In this document: one piece after another, positions 1-12,959 of the stretch
Position numbering within the stretch: the stretch's first letter is position 1
Layout: every line of letters starts with the position of its first letter
Assembly: GCA_025526935.1 (NCBI GenBank)
Contig: JAHLKD010000021.1
Span: 434,001-498,000, forward strand
Source of the DNA: Cladochytrium replicatum
Lineage: Eukaryota > Chytridiomycota > Chytridiomycetes > Cladochytriales > Cladochytriaceae
Length of the DNA: 64,000 bases
Direction: 5' to 3'
Translations under genes and position numbers: made by a program
Notes under the pieces: model-generated
Told to the model about the DNA's origin: nothing
Database searches by the model: none
Seen by the model: the letters and a program-made list of their open reading frames with translations, nothing else

Positions 1-343
1 AAGGCTCACAGATATTTTCAGTCTGTTTATGGACATCCCGATTCTTTAATTTCCGGACTTTCCCCATTTGTGATCCCTCTTTCGTTTGACCCACTTGCAC
101 GGTCCTCAGATTCCTGTGATTCTGGGGGGCGGAGCTCTCCTCTTCTGCTTTCTTTTTGCGAATTTTTGCGAATTTTGTGGTCAGATGTTACTGGCTTCAA
201 TCCAAGTGCGGCATATTCCATCGGTGAAACTCCCAAACTCTAGCTTCCATGCTTCTTGCTTTCCTCGTTCCCGCGATCGGCAATTTGGTCTCCTGGTAAT
301 TCCTGATTGAAGTCCGAGCCTTCTTGCTTCGTCGTGGCGGAAT
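1..343. other. Window edge, no gene recognised
   Basis: Only short overlapping open frames occur on both strands here, with no recognisable domain. The stretch lies downstream of the stop codon of the minus-strand gene that ends at 344, so it probably contains that gene's 3' untranslated region. T-rich tracts near 145-175 are compatible with a 3' region, but I see no definite polyadenylation signal. Confidence 0.3.
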
Positions 344-3300
344 CTATTTTTTAGGTTCTGGCAGCCTTAATTCTCCTATATCTTCAGCTTTCAGACCGCT
401 GTTTTGCGGTTTGATGTGATCTGCATATGAAATGAAGTTTTCTTCTTCAATGACATTCTCATCTCGGTTGGTTTTGTTGTAAGATAATATGTGATCTTCT
501 GTCTCTTCGGGCGAAAATGCCAATGTTTGCTGCAGGTCAGAGATTTCAGCCAAGCCAGAACTGTTGATCGGCACCAAATCACCAAGCTCATTCGGAGATG
601 GTTGAGTTGAGATTTCTTCAATATTTGGCTTGGACTCTTTGAACGACAGCTGTTCGTCGGATCCTTCTCGACTGAGGGGCAGTGGAATATGGATTGCGAC
701 ATTCAGAGAGAGTGTTGACGAAAAATGGGCTTGGGGTGAAAAGCTCGGCAATATCTCTCTCGATGCTCTCAATTCCAAAGTTTGATATTTCATGCAATTC
801 GCCAATCTGATTCGGATTAGAGGGCGATCTTTCTTCAACATTCTCTCCCGCGTTTGTCGACGAGGTGTGTGTGCTTTGGGGAAGCTTCGTTATCGCGGCA
901 GTAAAGCTGTCGGTGGAATTTCTGTGCTGATCGATTCACTTTGTGGATCTTGTTGCTGCCGTGAAACAGGATTCTCGGATTCGACAAAATTCTTGACCTC
1001 GACGTTCAGAGTCCTAGCAGCATCTAGCTCATCATTCATAGACTTTGCTGAGCCCAGTTGCGATCTTGGCGAAGACTTTCCACTCACTGGTAGTGGAAGC
1101 TGGGAAGCAAATTTTAAGCTGTCTGTTTACTTTTCTTTGAGTGGACGTTTGAGCACATCACTCGCATGTAAATTCTCTTCCGACTGCCCACCTGGTCCAG
1201 CTTCAATGGCAGGTGTGCTTCTTCCGCTTTGAGGTAAAGGTATATTGGAAGCGAAGCTTAAGCTCGAAGTCGACAGCTGCTTTCCGCTCAAAGGTGAACT
1301 AGCTTTTTGGGACGTGCACTTCCCCCGCTGTTTGACAGCGGTAGAGTTGAAGCCATTTCCAAGCTGCCGGTTGGTAGGGATTTCTCTTCGTTATTTCTCA
1401 AGGGTATATTATTCGATAATACAGCCCCTGTACCATGCTCATATTCGCCTGATTTGCCTTGTGTCACAATTTCACTAACCACTGAAGGTCTTGTCGTTGT
1501 GGATGACTTCAGAACCGTTGCGCCTTTCAGCGACTGCTGACGTGAGGCTGTCTCGATGACACTCGCTGATCTTGATGTAGGCTCAGCAATCGGAGGTAAA
1601 TGTGAGCCAATCGCCGAAGGTGGCCTTCGGGGTGGGGCTAGTGAGGGCCGGCGCGAGCTATTCGATCTTGCTCCCACTGATCCACCAAGTCGCGAGATCA
1701 TTGATCGTTCGCCGCTTGATCTCCTCATTGAGATTGTTCTGACTGAATCGCGCTCAGCTTTTTTTTGATTCCGTTTCAGTTTCTGGGATTCGCCTGTTTC
1801 CATGTGTATTGCATATCGGTCAATAAGTTCCTGTAAAATCTTCTTGGGACGAGTCAATCGTTCGAATACAACTGGATCGATAACGTGGGGTTTCCCATTT
1901 ACAGCTGGAACATTCTCTTCGACAACTATTTTTCTAGGTTTTGCGAGAGTTCGATCCTTTCAAAATCTGGTGGGGCTGTCCTTTTTGAAGGTCCCGTCCA
2001 ACCCCACGGTAACGGATTATATGAATGGTGTGGTCGTGGTGTTGCCAATTGTGCAAAGTATGCCGCTCTAGTGCTTGATGGTGCGCTTTGGGCCCTTGCC
2101 CCTTTACGTGTGTTCTGTTGATTGGTTCCTCTCTTTGTAATCCCTCGCAAGGATGTCTGATCTAATGCCTGGAGAACGACAACAGGGGGTAGAATGTTTT
2201 CGAAAGGTGGCTGCATCAAGACCAGTTTTCCGTCTTTCGGCTTTTGAGTGTTTAGTGAAAAGAACGAGAAAATATGTGAAAAGATGCTTACATTCGCAAT
2301 ATATTTCCACGTCTGCTTTTCGTTGGCCCATTCGTATCCAGGAAATAGGAGATCACGATTACTTGTTGCCGACCATGGATTAGTTAGTCTCAGAAGCAGC
2401 AAACGATTAATCTGGGCCGATTCAAACCGTTGTTCTACACGAATAGAGGTAAGTTGAAATGGATACCCTGCATCTTACCACGTTACCGTACACCAACTTC
2501 GACGGTGATGGTTTCGACACGCGTTTGGCGTACAAACTCTATTCCGCCTAAGCGTGCAATTGGCTCCCACTTACGTCTTGGCTGGCGTGAACGTTGATAC
2601 ACAGGCTCTTGCAAAACAACTCTGTTTTCGCCGCGAGGAGGCGTTTGCACGCCAACGGCATCCACGACGACAGCATCATTCACAGGGTCATCTGATGATA
2701 AGAGCTAATTTTCGTCGACTTTTTGTAGTCTTTCCCGTTGTGTCCATCATAAACAAAGTTTTGCGATGACAAATCGCTCCACGTTCCTTCGTCCTCGAAA
2801 TCAACGGAGGCGAAAGTACCGATGTCATCACCGTCAAGGATTCGCTGCCTTGGAGCGGCAGCGTAGATATCGAAGTCAACCTCCTCCCACCCGGTATTAT
2901 CACCCTCCTCGACCAATCCGTACTGCTCCCTTAAGTTTTCTGCCAGCCTTGTAGTATTGTCAAGATCAGCTCCCAAATCGTCATCGGGTTTGTCAGACGC
3001 ATGTTGATGATGATCTCTTTGAAATCTCCTGTAAGTGCCACCACTGTTTGGTTGTTCTCGATACTGTGCGCTATTCTCATATCTCGGAACAGAATTACTA
3101 ATTGAGATCGGAAATCTGTCAGATTCTGTGTCATAATTTAGTCCACAGTCTACTATAGCGCCAGGGGCATCCTCATATTGGGATTCGCTCCAGTCGAATG
3201 ACTTCTCGTTCGTAGTTTGCCATTGCGTGTCTTCACCTTGCCCTTCAACGCAATACGTTTCTAGATCTGTTTGTTCCTGTAACTCGTTCACGACCGCATC

Positions 3301-4009
3301 AAGCTCTGCGAAGTCGATTGGAAAGTTCTCCTGAGTGGTTTGACATTGAAATAAATTAGGACCGGATATTAGTTCAGTTCCGAAGTCTTCTTGAAGACTT
3401 AGGTCTTTTCCGTCCCGTTGCTGATCGTATGTAAATTCCGGGCTTTGTGGAACAAAAACTGGTTCATCATTTGCTCCGTTCCAACCGCCTTGCTGATCAT
3501 ATGAAAATCCCAGGCTTTGTAAAAAAAAAAAGGCCGATTCATCACTGTGATCACTGTGGATATCAACTGCAAGTTCGGACTTAAAGCTGTCGAATTGAAC
3601 ATCATCTTCTTGCAAATTATTGTGATCAGTGACAGCGTTAAATACATCCCATGAATATGATTCTGAATTCAATGCATCTGTCAACGCTTCATATTGGCTT
3701 CCTTGTTCTGGTATCTCGCCATTGTGAGTCATCTTCATTCTGTCGCTGTTTACTTCCTGCGTTCGATATTTGAAGATGAACTTCGTTTAAATGTAGTTCA
3801 CTGAACTGTTCTAGTGCATTTGTGTCGTCGCTAGATTCAACTTGGTGCATTCCCACTCCTCCGCTGTAAAAGGGTTGATCGTGGCTCTTCGTTCGGGAAG
3901 ATTCAACAATGTATTCCTGATCCGATCCATCATTTACAAGGATCCCGTATTGCTCAGCGATAAGATCCAACTCCGAACTTGCTCTTCCATCAACGCGATC
4001 GAAAGACAT
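344..4009 (-). CDS. Hypothetical low-complexity multi-exon protein
   Basis: I do not recognise this protein. An ATG at 4009 opens a Ser/Asp/Glu/Gln-rich reading frame that continues in blocks at about 3738-2737, 2683-2483, 2402-1926, 1920-1288 and 841-344. Two introns are plausible: about 53 nt near 2685-2745, joining SQNF to LLSSDDP, and one near 2240-2295 that joins KYIAN to PKDGKLVL. The most conserved-looking parts are an aromatic stretch read from about 2400 (TNPWSATSNRDLLFPGYEW) and a charged helix near 1800-1870 (TRPKKILQELIDRYAIH). The rest looks disordered, with a Ser/Arg-rich segment at about 1600-1760. The junctions near 3700-3740 and 900-1280 change frame without an obvious splice pair, so the gene could contain unrecognised introns, be two genes, or carry frameshifts. 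It lies tail-to-head downstream of ATG2 with only about 220 bp between them, which may hold its promoter. Confidence 0.45.
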
Positions 4010-4228
4010 CAGAGATTACTTTGTCCAGCTCAACAAGGAGTTATTTGCCAATCAGATCAGATTTTCATATTATTAATGCAGCTTCACGGCATCTCGGGAG
4101 CAAAGCAATTCAAACAGAGCACGAACTAAATAGGAAACGTGGCCAGAAACAAATAATATAGACTTGGAAAGGAGACATACAACAAAACTACTTGACAAAG
4201 GAGAGAATGGGCTTAAGATTAGCGTCTT

Positions 4229-7200
4229 CTAACCTTTGTACCTGAACAACTACATCAGATACCACAGATACACAACGACACGGAACATACTTGTCTTCCA
4301 TCTGCAACTTCTTCACTGGGTCAAGGGTATTTTGTAATCCAAGAAGCGTCTTGGAAACAGCCTACGGTAATTGAAAGGCGTTACGCACAGTCACCATCCA
4401 AACTCTTCTTCTCTTACCTCTGACGCACCAATCATAGGTTTGAGAACTGCAACAGGAACTGCGCGGAGAACCGCCTTGGCGGATTCCTAAAGCAAAATTG
4501 TGGGTCTTCTACATTACTCTCACGACGAAAAGTTCAAAATACCTGCGCTCCAGTTCTCTCGTAGACTTCCATGGGAACTGCAAGAATAGTTTTCGCAGCG
4601 ACACCTACGTTTGAGGAGATGCTGCGATACGCCGACTCAATTCCCTCCTTTACATCTCGTGGAGGGTCGGAAAACTTGCTGAGGAGGGGCTGAGATGAAT
4701 CTACTTGACTCCCACTTCCTTCAGAGCTGCTTGGCTGATCATGACTTCCAAGTGGATACGGAGATGGTCTCCGACTTGATCCACTTATGTCTGCAGAAAG
4801 AGCGTCGTCGGCATGCTCTAACAAGACTTGAGTACCAACAGCTAAACGCGTTCCAAGGCGGAGAGTCTCCATTGTGGCAGCTTTTGCAAAGGAGCGTGCT
4901 CCTCGCTGAAGGCCTGAAAAATGTGTGAGCAGAGAATTACCTATCAGAACAAGAATGTGTACCTCGAACAATTTTCCCATCTTTTCTGTATTGTTCAATT
5001 GGCAACAGGATCAAGTCAGCGATTCCGGTTCCCAGGTTCATGACCGATTTGACTCCTGTAACGCCCGATAGCACACCAGGTACTTGAGTATCGCGAATGT
5101 GATAGACCCATTCATTTCCCAGTGCAGAAGCAAACTTGGGCCATCCCTTGATCTAGACAATGCAATAGTTAAGAAATGCCAGGACATAACGGAGATAATC
5201 ATACCCCTCGTAGCTTAACATTTCTTAAGGTCATTTCAGCTCCTTCGAGATGGAAGAAATTGAGGAATTCGACAAAATTTCCACCGCGAATGTTTGCGTA
5301 ATCCACATGTTTGGGCTTGTAATCCACCTTCAATGTCAGTGGAGATATTTCACAATATTCTGATAAAGCCCAAGTGAGCGCAAAAAAATCAAAACGAAGA
5401 ACTCTTACGAATGAAAACATCATCAGATGGGGGAGTGGCTGGAGTTCGGTCGAGGGGCAAATCATAAGAAAAGAAGCGAATCAGGCAATTTAAAGCATCT
5501 TGATCAATGTGTAGCCGGAGAGGAAGGATGTGGATCTGTGCAAAAATAAGAGATGTAATAATGAACACAGGAGACTCGGGTACCCTTAGGCGAAGTTCTT
5601 CTCGAGGACTTTTCGACGGATCTGGTCGAACAGTCAACACTTCCACAGCAACCATGTCGGAGCTGGTTTCCCTTGGCCGCGTGTCAAAATCGGATCTCAG
5701 GTGTGAGAGAAACTTCCTCCACAAAGATGTGCGAACGCTGTCAATGATTTCCAAATCTCGAACACGGAACAGGAGTCTTGAAGCTAACTGGGAGTCAACT
5801 TCGTACTTGTCGTACTCTATATTCACATGAACGAGCCTTAGCTCAATGTTGTTGTTTTGTCGCTTTCTGTACTCGGAAGATTTTGATGGTGCGGGACCAT
5901 GTTTACTTCCAATTTTTGTCTTCGCTGAGGTAGATGTTTGGGATGCTGTGTCGAAATGTTTTTGTGGGTTGGAAGGTGGGAACACGCCAGAAAAGGCTCT
6001 TCTTGACGTTGATGAATTTCGCTCTGGGCCAAAAGAGTCCGCTGAAGAAGAGAAATTAAAGATTCCGTCGTCGTCGTCCAGCTCATTGAATCCCGTGTCC
6101 AGTCTTGATATTTGTTCATCAATAATTCCGATATCAAATGGGCTGAGCTGCTCTCTCGAGTCGTCCAACCCGAAGCTTGAACGAGGATCAGAGCCGAATG
6201 TAGCACCATCGACTGTTGGAGGAATCGGAGTTTCAAAGCGCTCCTTTTTGACCGCTCGCTCATGGCTCTTCTCAAAGTCATATCCATCGTAAATACGCCA
6301 TCTTAGATCAAAATCCTTAACTTGCACAGAAAGTAACCCTCTTGGGAACCTGGTATTGGTACTCGATTAGCTGCAATTACTTTATATAAATTAGTATAGT
6401 ATGCACATACTTTCGGTCCACAAAATCTGCGATCTCTTGGCCAGTGCTCAGTGAGAAATGCTCTTCGTGAATGCGGAAATCTTCATCTTCACCAAAGCTA
6501 CGGACTCTATCTTCACCATCGTGACTTCCCGTTCCGCCTGCCAGGAGTGTACGACTTGACGTTGTAGATGCGACAGAACTCCGTCGATCAATGTGTCGCC
6601 ATTTGGGTTCTCGCTCGTGCTCGTCGCTTAATTCTGAACTTGCGAGATCCGGAACTATTGAGATATTATCTCCATAGAAGTCTTCAACGAAATTTAATCC
6701 CTCATCTCCATAATCGCTGTAATCAGGTACAAGAATGTCTGTAGATGGTTGCTTTCCGCGTTGACGTGGATCCTTATATGATGCTGAATCGGGAGTCCCA
6801 AAAGCGTCATCATCCACATCAGCTTAGAGACTACTGGTTGGTAGATTGATATAAATTGAACGCATTAAAACTAACCTAACATCTCTTCGTAAATTTCGGC
6901 ATGCGGGATTGCTTTGCCAAGTTTTTCCTCCACTCCATTGGCCGAATCAGAAGCCTCCCTGAAAGAAATTCTTATCTATCGGAATCCTTCTCATAAGCGC
7001 GATGCTTCTTACTTGTCGGTAGCTTTCACACCAAGATGACCGAGGATTGCGACAAGCGCGCTCAAGGAGTCTGCACATGTGTCAATGTTCATTTGATGAT
7101 TGGCGATCTCAACCTAGCAAGGAGCGCTTTGAGAAAGAACTTTGTGAGACACACCAATTGTTTTACCATCAGGTTAGGTTTGATGTCACCCGAATTTTTG

Positions 7201-10200
7201 CGTATGGCGAGCTTTAGAAAGTCGCTTGCAATTATCCTGACATACCCATACGACTAGTGAGGACTTCATTAAGATTATCGCAATGATCAAATGGTATAAT
7301 TCTCACCTCACGCATTCTCCGAGTTTCAATCGCACCGCCCCTGCTTGGATTTCGAGTGTGAGAGGTGCTATCCGTTGAAGTTGGTTTCAGCTTAGTGCAT
7401 ATGTCTGGAACATCCACGCAATCATCAATGACATGAATTGTCATTCCTCCAACAGTCGTCCGGAGTGAGAGAGTTGGCGAATCTGGTATCAGGTTGGTTG
7501 AAATCTACGAACGTTTAGTTTGCCGGAGTGCTGGTTAGAGGTGCCAGTCTCACTTTTATGCTGTCAACGATCAATGTTGCAGCTTGAGGGCCGCTGGGTG
7601 ATCTCACGTCCACGCAAACATCGCTTAAATGTACAAGCAATTTGGTTACGTTGTTTCCCACATCCACATATAGTACCTGTGTCAATGAACGTCAGGCGGA
7701 GGTCTGAAATTATACCACTAATTTACCCCAGGGCTATCTCCAATGAACTTGACTAGATCTTTTCCTGCCCTTTCGCCGACATCAGATCCAACTGTAAGGC
7801 CACGCACAGTAACCTTAACGCTCGTTTCCTTTAATTGGATGTCCTGATCGTATGCGCTCATCACCGCAAAGGAAAGTGCTGGTAAAACCGACTCTGAATG
7901 AGTACGATAAACGAAAGCTTTGGCTATAGAAGCATTTGTCGATGGATTATCCGGGAGAAGTCCAAATATCAAGTCCTCAGTATCAAAATGTATCGTAGAA
8001 ACATCCTGGAGAAAGCTGTCAGCGTATCAAAAATCCTCAGATGAATATACGAACCTTTCCCTCTTGCTGTTGTACAACAAACAACTTAAGTCCTTTCATT
8101 CCAATTCCGTAAGATCGTGCAACACCACCCTGTATAGCCTCATCCTCTTCCTCGCTTGCACAGAAAATGTAAACATTCGCTGAAGTAGACGTCAGTCGGC
8201 GAGGAACGTACACTGCATGCGGATCTTACCTTCTTCGATCGCAATGAGTCCTGAAAACTGTGTTGGCTCGACGCGCGCCCCCATTATTGGAGTACTGCCC
8301 CCATCTGAGTGTCCCTTGCCATCCACGGAGTTTTTCAGAGTAAACATCAACATTCCGTCGGGTCCATGAGATATTTGATCATCGGGACATTGTGAATCCG
8401 TTGCTGTCCCAGATCTCAGCCGAGCCGCAGTTAAATCATTCAAAAAGCTTTGGATCAGATCGAACTCTGATTTTTCGAGGGTCATATTGCAGTGCGGGAT
8501 ATAAGCGTTCAAGAAAACGGTCTACGTGATCATCAGGAAAGGACGTAGCGTTGAAGATAATACCTTACCGAGCTTCCTATAATTCTCTGTCGCCTCCAAA
8601 CTTCCCCTTCCGCTTTTGACGACGTAACAGAAGAGAGACTTCCCCTCTTCCTTCGCCCCCCAACATCGGTCCACTTCCCGCCCGTAAACTGGTCCTCCTC
8701 ACGCTCCTCCCGATGGTTTACGTCCACCCCGAACCCAACCTTTTCACCAACTGCATTCTTCTTGACAAGCTCAAGACGGATATTGTCTCCGATTTTGAGA
8801 ATCGGATTAACCTGCATTGACTCTAGGTGGGAAATTGTCACGCGGGTTGGGCGGAAAGGTGAACCCGGTGCAAACGGCCGAGCAATATAAACAGCCATCT
8901 CGCCAAGAGTAAGCTGCAGATTCATTGTGGGAAATTGATTTGGTGCGGCCTGGGTTGAAAGAATCAATGAAGGACTATGAACATCGACGACCAACGCCTC
9001 CTTCCGGATCCTATTTTTTTGGTCGGTAAGTAGCTTCATCCTGTCCAAACAACGTGTCACGAACCCATTCGTTTCGCAATCGGGAGTTCGGAACACAATC
9101 CTAAGCAGGGAGGTTCGCCCCTCGAACGACCGAGAAATGGGTAGCACCACCTATTACCCATCGATTAATGCCACATTCTATGTACCTATACATTATGGGA
9201 ACCTCCTCAACTCGTTCATTCAAATCGTCAATGATCGATCCTACGGAGCCTAGCTGTGGATTTCTGATGTCCAAAGTGAGAATCATTCTCATCCACTTTG
9301 GCCTCTACCTTTGCTCCGTTCTCTGTTCTCCGCGCGCAAGCTGTGTACCTATCTTTTGTAGGAACTCGGCTAATCGAGACATCCAATCCCGCTCGATAAA
9401 CTCAAAAACAATAATCAAGCCGCCGCCAGCATCGATCCAGAACTTGTTACTGTCGAAACCTCCAAGTAATGCCCACAGGTCTGCACTTTGATTGCACAGA
9501 ACATCGACCGTGGAAATATGCCCACCAGATGGCGACGTAACGCTTTCATCAACCCATGCGACGAGATCATAAGCTCGAGTTTCGCTTCTCCACGCTAAAG
9601 CCGCAACTGATCCAACTACAAAGTCGAGATGCTTGCCAGATTCTCCCACCTGGACCAGGGCCTGTGAAACACTCAGCATAACATGAGGAGTGGACAGATA
9701 AAGCGCAGCTAAATCAGCATAGCTGATTCCATCACGAGAGTTCAGTCGAGTATACGCGTGGGTCAGAAAACTCGGTTCTAGGTCTGCTGGCGGTACTCCC
9801 GTATGGACGATCTTAAAAAAGCCCGTGGTATGGAAAGCAGGTGATTCCGGTCGTCCAGACAAAGCATAAAGGTGAAGTCGCGGTATGGATATCCTCAAAA
9901 GTGTTTGGTAAGTTTCTTCCGTTGTTTTGTGTAGCATACTCGGCGGGGATGGGGTATCTAAACATTAAGCAAATCTAGTGAATATACATCATAAATGAGA
10001 TCTTCCAATACAAACCCTCGTCGAAGAAAGTGCGCGATCCCGATGAATACGAAAATGCTCCGGGAACCGTTACGCGTTCAATGGTTCTTGCATATTCTCG
10101 TTGAGCCAATTCAGCACGCTCCATTGCTTCGTTTTGCTCCTTCATACGTTCTGCCTTTCTGAGTTTTGCAACCTTGGATCCACTTACAAACGCTTCCAAG

Positions 10201-11635
10201 ATAGCGAGGAAGCTGTCAAATTGCTCCAGGCTGAATAGAACTGCAAAATCACCCAGATCCAAAGAAATTTCAAATTCGCTGTGTTGAGCATGGAGATCCG
10301 AAGCGATGCCTAAGAATGTTCTAGGAATTCGTGGGGCTTCTTCTGTAGCAGTGGCATACATCGATGATGTCACAGACAAGAAACCAGACGCATGAAGATC
10401 AAAACTATGAGTCATTACTGGATTCCGTCTGGCGATGGTGATGGATGTCTCAGTGCCAAGAGATATGATAGTACCGGTGTACGACGGTGTCGATAAAAAC
10501 ACAGACAATGAGGAGAATGCTACTTTTCGCCGGTAGAGCTCTTCTGCTTCGGGTTCCAAAGCACCGTATGTCAAAGATGGTACTTGTATCGTGACACGCT
10601 GCTCGTTATCCGCTGATCCACCGAAGTTGAGACTGATATTCACGTTCGAAACCGCGACTCGTAACTTAGAGAGTACTGTATCTATGAGCCGCGCTACAAG
10701 GTTTGAAGATTCGAAACCGAATAAACCCATATTTGATGCTATTGTGGAAGGTTGAAACGGAGAGCTCGAGAGAGGGATCTCTGTTGCGTTCTGTCGAGGA
10801 GGAGAAGGGAACTTAGGAAGTTGTGTAGGAGGCTCCCCTTCGTCGTGAACACGGGAGGGACGAAATGAGAAAGCCGGAGACGATTCAGACTCATCGAGCG
10901 AATCATACTCGGTTGGTAAATGACCGCTCACAATCTTGCTTGCAAAGAGGACAGATGAAGATATAAGATCCGAGACTTGATTTTCGGAGAACGATTTGTA
11001 CATGCCTTTAGAAACAAATAAATTAGCCCGATTATCCGAGTATCCGAGTTTCGTAGGTTTAACTCACTCAGCGATGGATCGTCCTTGAGTACTTCCATCT
11101 CTATGGAGAGCCCTTCGACCTCTACGACTATCTCCTCTTTTCCCAAAAGATCATGCCATGGTATGACCACTGATACTTTCGAAATCCTGCCTTCTCCGAT
11201 AGTGAACGGAATATCATCTGGAACAGCATTTGAAACGGCCTGATTATATAATCGAGTAGGTCATAAGCAAAAGTGGCACGTATAAGAAACGAAGCATACC
11301 ATCACATTCAGCTCCAATTCACGCAGCACGACGTGGCCTTTTCCAAGCTGCACATCAAGATTATCTGTGTCGATGTCGGAGGAAAGAAACCGGCCGATTG
11401 CATTTGAAATAATGTATTTTACAATTGATTTTTGGATTGAGAGCGGAAGGACAGGGCTGGAGAACGGCCACCAATGAGCCCTTTCCTGTTGCTGACCAGG
11501 AGGAGTAGTTGGCTGTTCTGCAGAGGAAGGACTAGCCGACCGCCTGGACAGAATCGAACGAATCGGTTGGCTCCTTGATGGAATAGCCTCGTCCGAATGC
11601 TGCCGAGTCTCCGATTGCCGTTGGTCGTTTTGCAT
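4229..11635 (-). CDS. ATG2: Autophagy-related protein 2 (lipid-transfer, VPS13/chorein type)
   Basis: ATG2 is a rod-shaped bridge that moves phospholipids from the endoplasmic reticulum to the growing phagophore together with Atg9 and Atg18/WIPI. The N-terminal chorein segment is visible at about 11470-11310 (ending GKGHVVLRELELNVM) and is followed after an intron by VVIPWHDLLGKEE. The middle region (10.9-6.4 kb) is a long beta-rich chain with Ser-rich linkers. The family hallmark RWRIYDGYDF lies near 6300. The C-terminal domain holds DYKPKHVDYANIRGGN near 5300, GLQRGARSFAKAATMETLRL near 4900 and VPMEVYERTGAQ near 4570. Splicing the last intron (donor GTATGT in the codon region of MEDK, acceptor ...TTCAG) gives the classical C-terminus MEDKYKG and a TAG at 4229-4231. 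At least ten introns interrupt the gene. The first in-frame ATG is at 11635; a frame open to 11677 begins only with GTG. A GTCACGTG box lies 22 bp upstream of that ATG. Confidence 0.93.
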
Positions 11636-11656
11636 CGCGAAAGTGAGGTGAACTGC

Positions 11657-11663
11657 CACGTGA
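11657..11663 (-). promoter_or_regulatory. TCACGTG E-box upstream of ATG2
   Basis: Read on the minus strand the sequence is GGTCACGTGGC, placed 21-28 bp before the ATG2 start codon. TCACGTG is the core bound by bHLH factors such as yeast Cbf1 and animal MITF/TFEB, the latter a regulator of autophagy genes. The assignment as a functional site is inference, based on position and on recurrence before other starts in this window. Confidence 0.4.
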
Positions 11664-11677
11664 CCGATTCTCACCAC

Positions 11678-12369
11678 AGCGTGACCTGAAAATCGTGAAG
11701 AGAAAGATCTTTTGAAAGCATTGCTATCTCACTCAAAATTCATAGATTTTGTCGATTTGATCATTCAGTGGAAGAGCATGGGAGTGAAGGTCGTGTCGTG
11801 GTAGGTCTCTATCTTTTCCCAATCCTTGATATCTTGAACCGTGCATTGGTATCCGAAGTCTTGTTTCACTTTGTCGACGAAATCTACCACCACAAGCGGA
11901 CGAACGGCAAAAGTAGCTCGTCTATTCTAGTATAATATGGGTTCCAACATGCTGCAAAAAAGAGCGTTCGCGTGAATTGTCGTCGTTCTATGGCATATCT
12001 CATCTATGGCCCTGAACGATCAAGCTGTGCGCCAAATTGATCGGTGTTCAGAACATAAGCAGCAGCTTCAAAACCATCGCTACCCCAAGAGTACGCCCTC
12101 AGGGCTGCTTTGAACCCTACAAGGTTTCGAAACCAACATCTGGTGTTCGAGGTTCGACCGTGTGTGAGATCGACATAAGATAAGCGCTAAACAGACGCCA
12201 GAAGAGCGGCGTTCCATTGTTTCAGTTCAGCCAGTCCGCACGTAACGCTGAGACAGACAGTAACAAGATCGACGACACTATCGTAAGACGCCAAAAGTTC
12301 ATGATGCGAGTATTGTACCTTGCATCTTCGGGGCAGTTATGCGATACTTAAGGGAAATAAATACCACCT
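11678..12369. other. Intergenic region with decayed coding remnants
   Basis: This holds the 5' flank of ATG2 and unassigned sequence. On the minus strand a frame at about 11930-11776 reads protein-like (it contains VVDFVDKVKQDFGYQC and ends TPMLFH before a TGA). It has no ATG or neighbouring domain, so it may be the last exon of a lost gene. Further right, about 12010-12110 on the minus strand, an open segment contains FEAAAYVLNTDQFG. I recognise neither. The methyltransferase relic that begins at about 12370 has no continuation of its C-terminal half here. Confidence 0.3.
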
Positions 12370-12856
12370 CGTGTGTCAAGTCCACCTGCACGCATGAAAT
12401 CGGGAAACATGAGTGGAGATATTCGGAGTTGTTGGAGCAGTTGGAAACACGTCAAACTTTTTCAAACAAGATTTTACTCGAAGTAATGTGACCAAGGTCA
12501 AGCTGTTTACCTCGATAATATCCAAGTAGCCACCAGGTTTGAGAACTCTTGAAAACTCCTCAATGACTTCGCCCCATTTGGAAAATGATGTCACACTCAT
12601 CTGTGATTGCTCGTGGACTATATATGCATGAGATCCAATCCAATCAGAGACAAAGAGACCCCAAAAACCTTTTGCACCATACTCAAATGCGTTATTGGGA
12701 TCTTGATGAGGAATGTGATCTGAATGATTCAGTTATTCTTTTCCCAGCAGCACATATCTTACACGGAATGTGTCCGAGTGAATGGCTCTCTGCCAGTTGG
12801 ATAGATTGCTCTCGAGAATATTCTCGACCCCTGGCCACAGCCCTACGAGTACGTCC
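12370..12856 (-). pseudogene. Methyltransferase copy A, core part (broken)
   Basis: This minus-strand relic carries the middle of a class I SAM-dependent methyltransferase. In order: an exon at about 12855-12777 (starts DVLVGLWPGVEN), an exon at about 12674-12663 that splices into HEQSQMSV, then KWGEVIEEFSRVLKPGGYLD, the post-motif III region, ending at IIEV near 12515, and a final piece MRAGGLDTRGG near 12390. The same order is present in the intact copy at 13623-14901 (HEQTQLYV, LKPGGYLDIVEV, MRAGGQDIHGG). It lacks the N-terminal SAM-binding motif I, which lies immediately to the right but on the opposite strand, and it lacks the C-terminal substrate half. A TAA follows the last recognisable motif. 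I conclude it is a pseudogene. Confidence 0.6.
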
Positions 12857-12959
12857 TAATACAATTCAGCGTTCATCGTCCAGCATGCTACGATCGAACA
12901 CTTCCAAGCCGTCAATGTGAGCGATATTACTTCCTTTTATTGTTTTCACGTCTAAACCA

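Noticed and set aside
11635-11677. Extension of the ATG2 frame to 11677
   Set aside because: The apparent first residue is encoded by GTG. The first true ATG is at 11635, and the upstream part contains the E-box.
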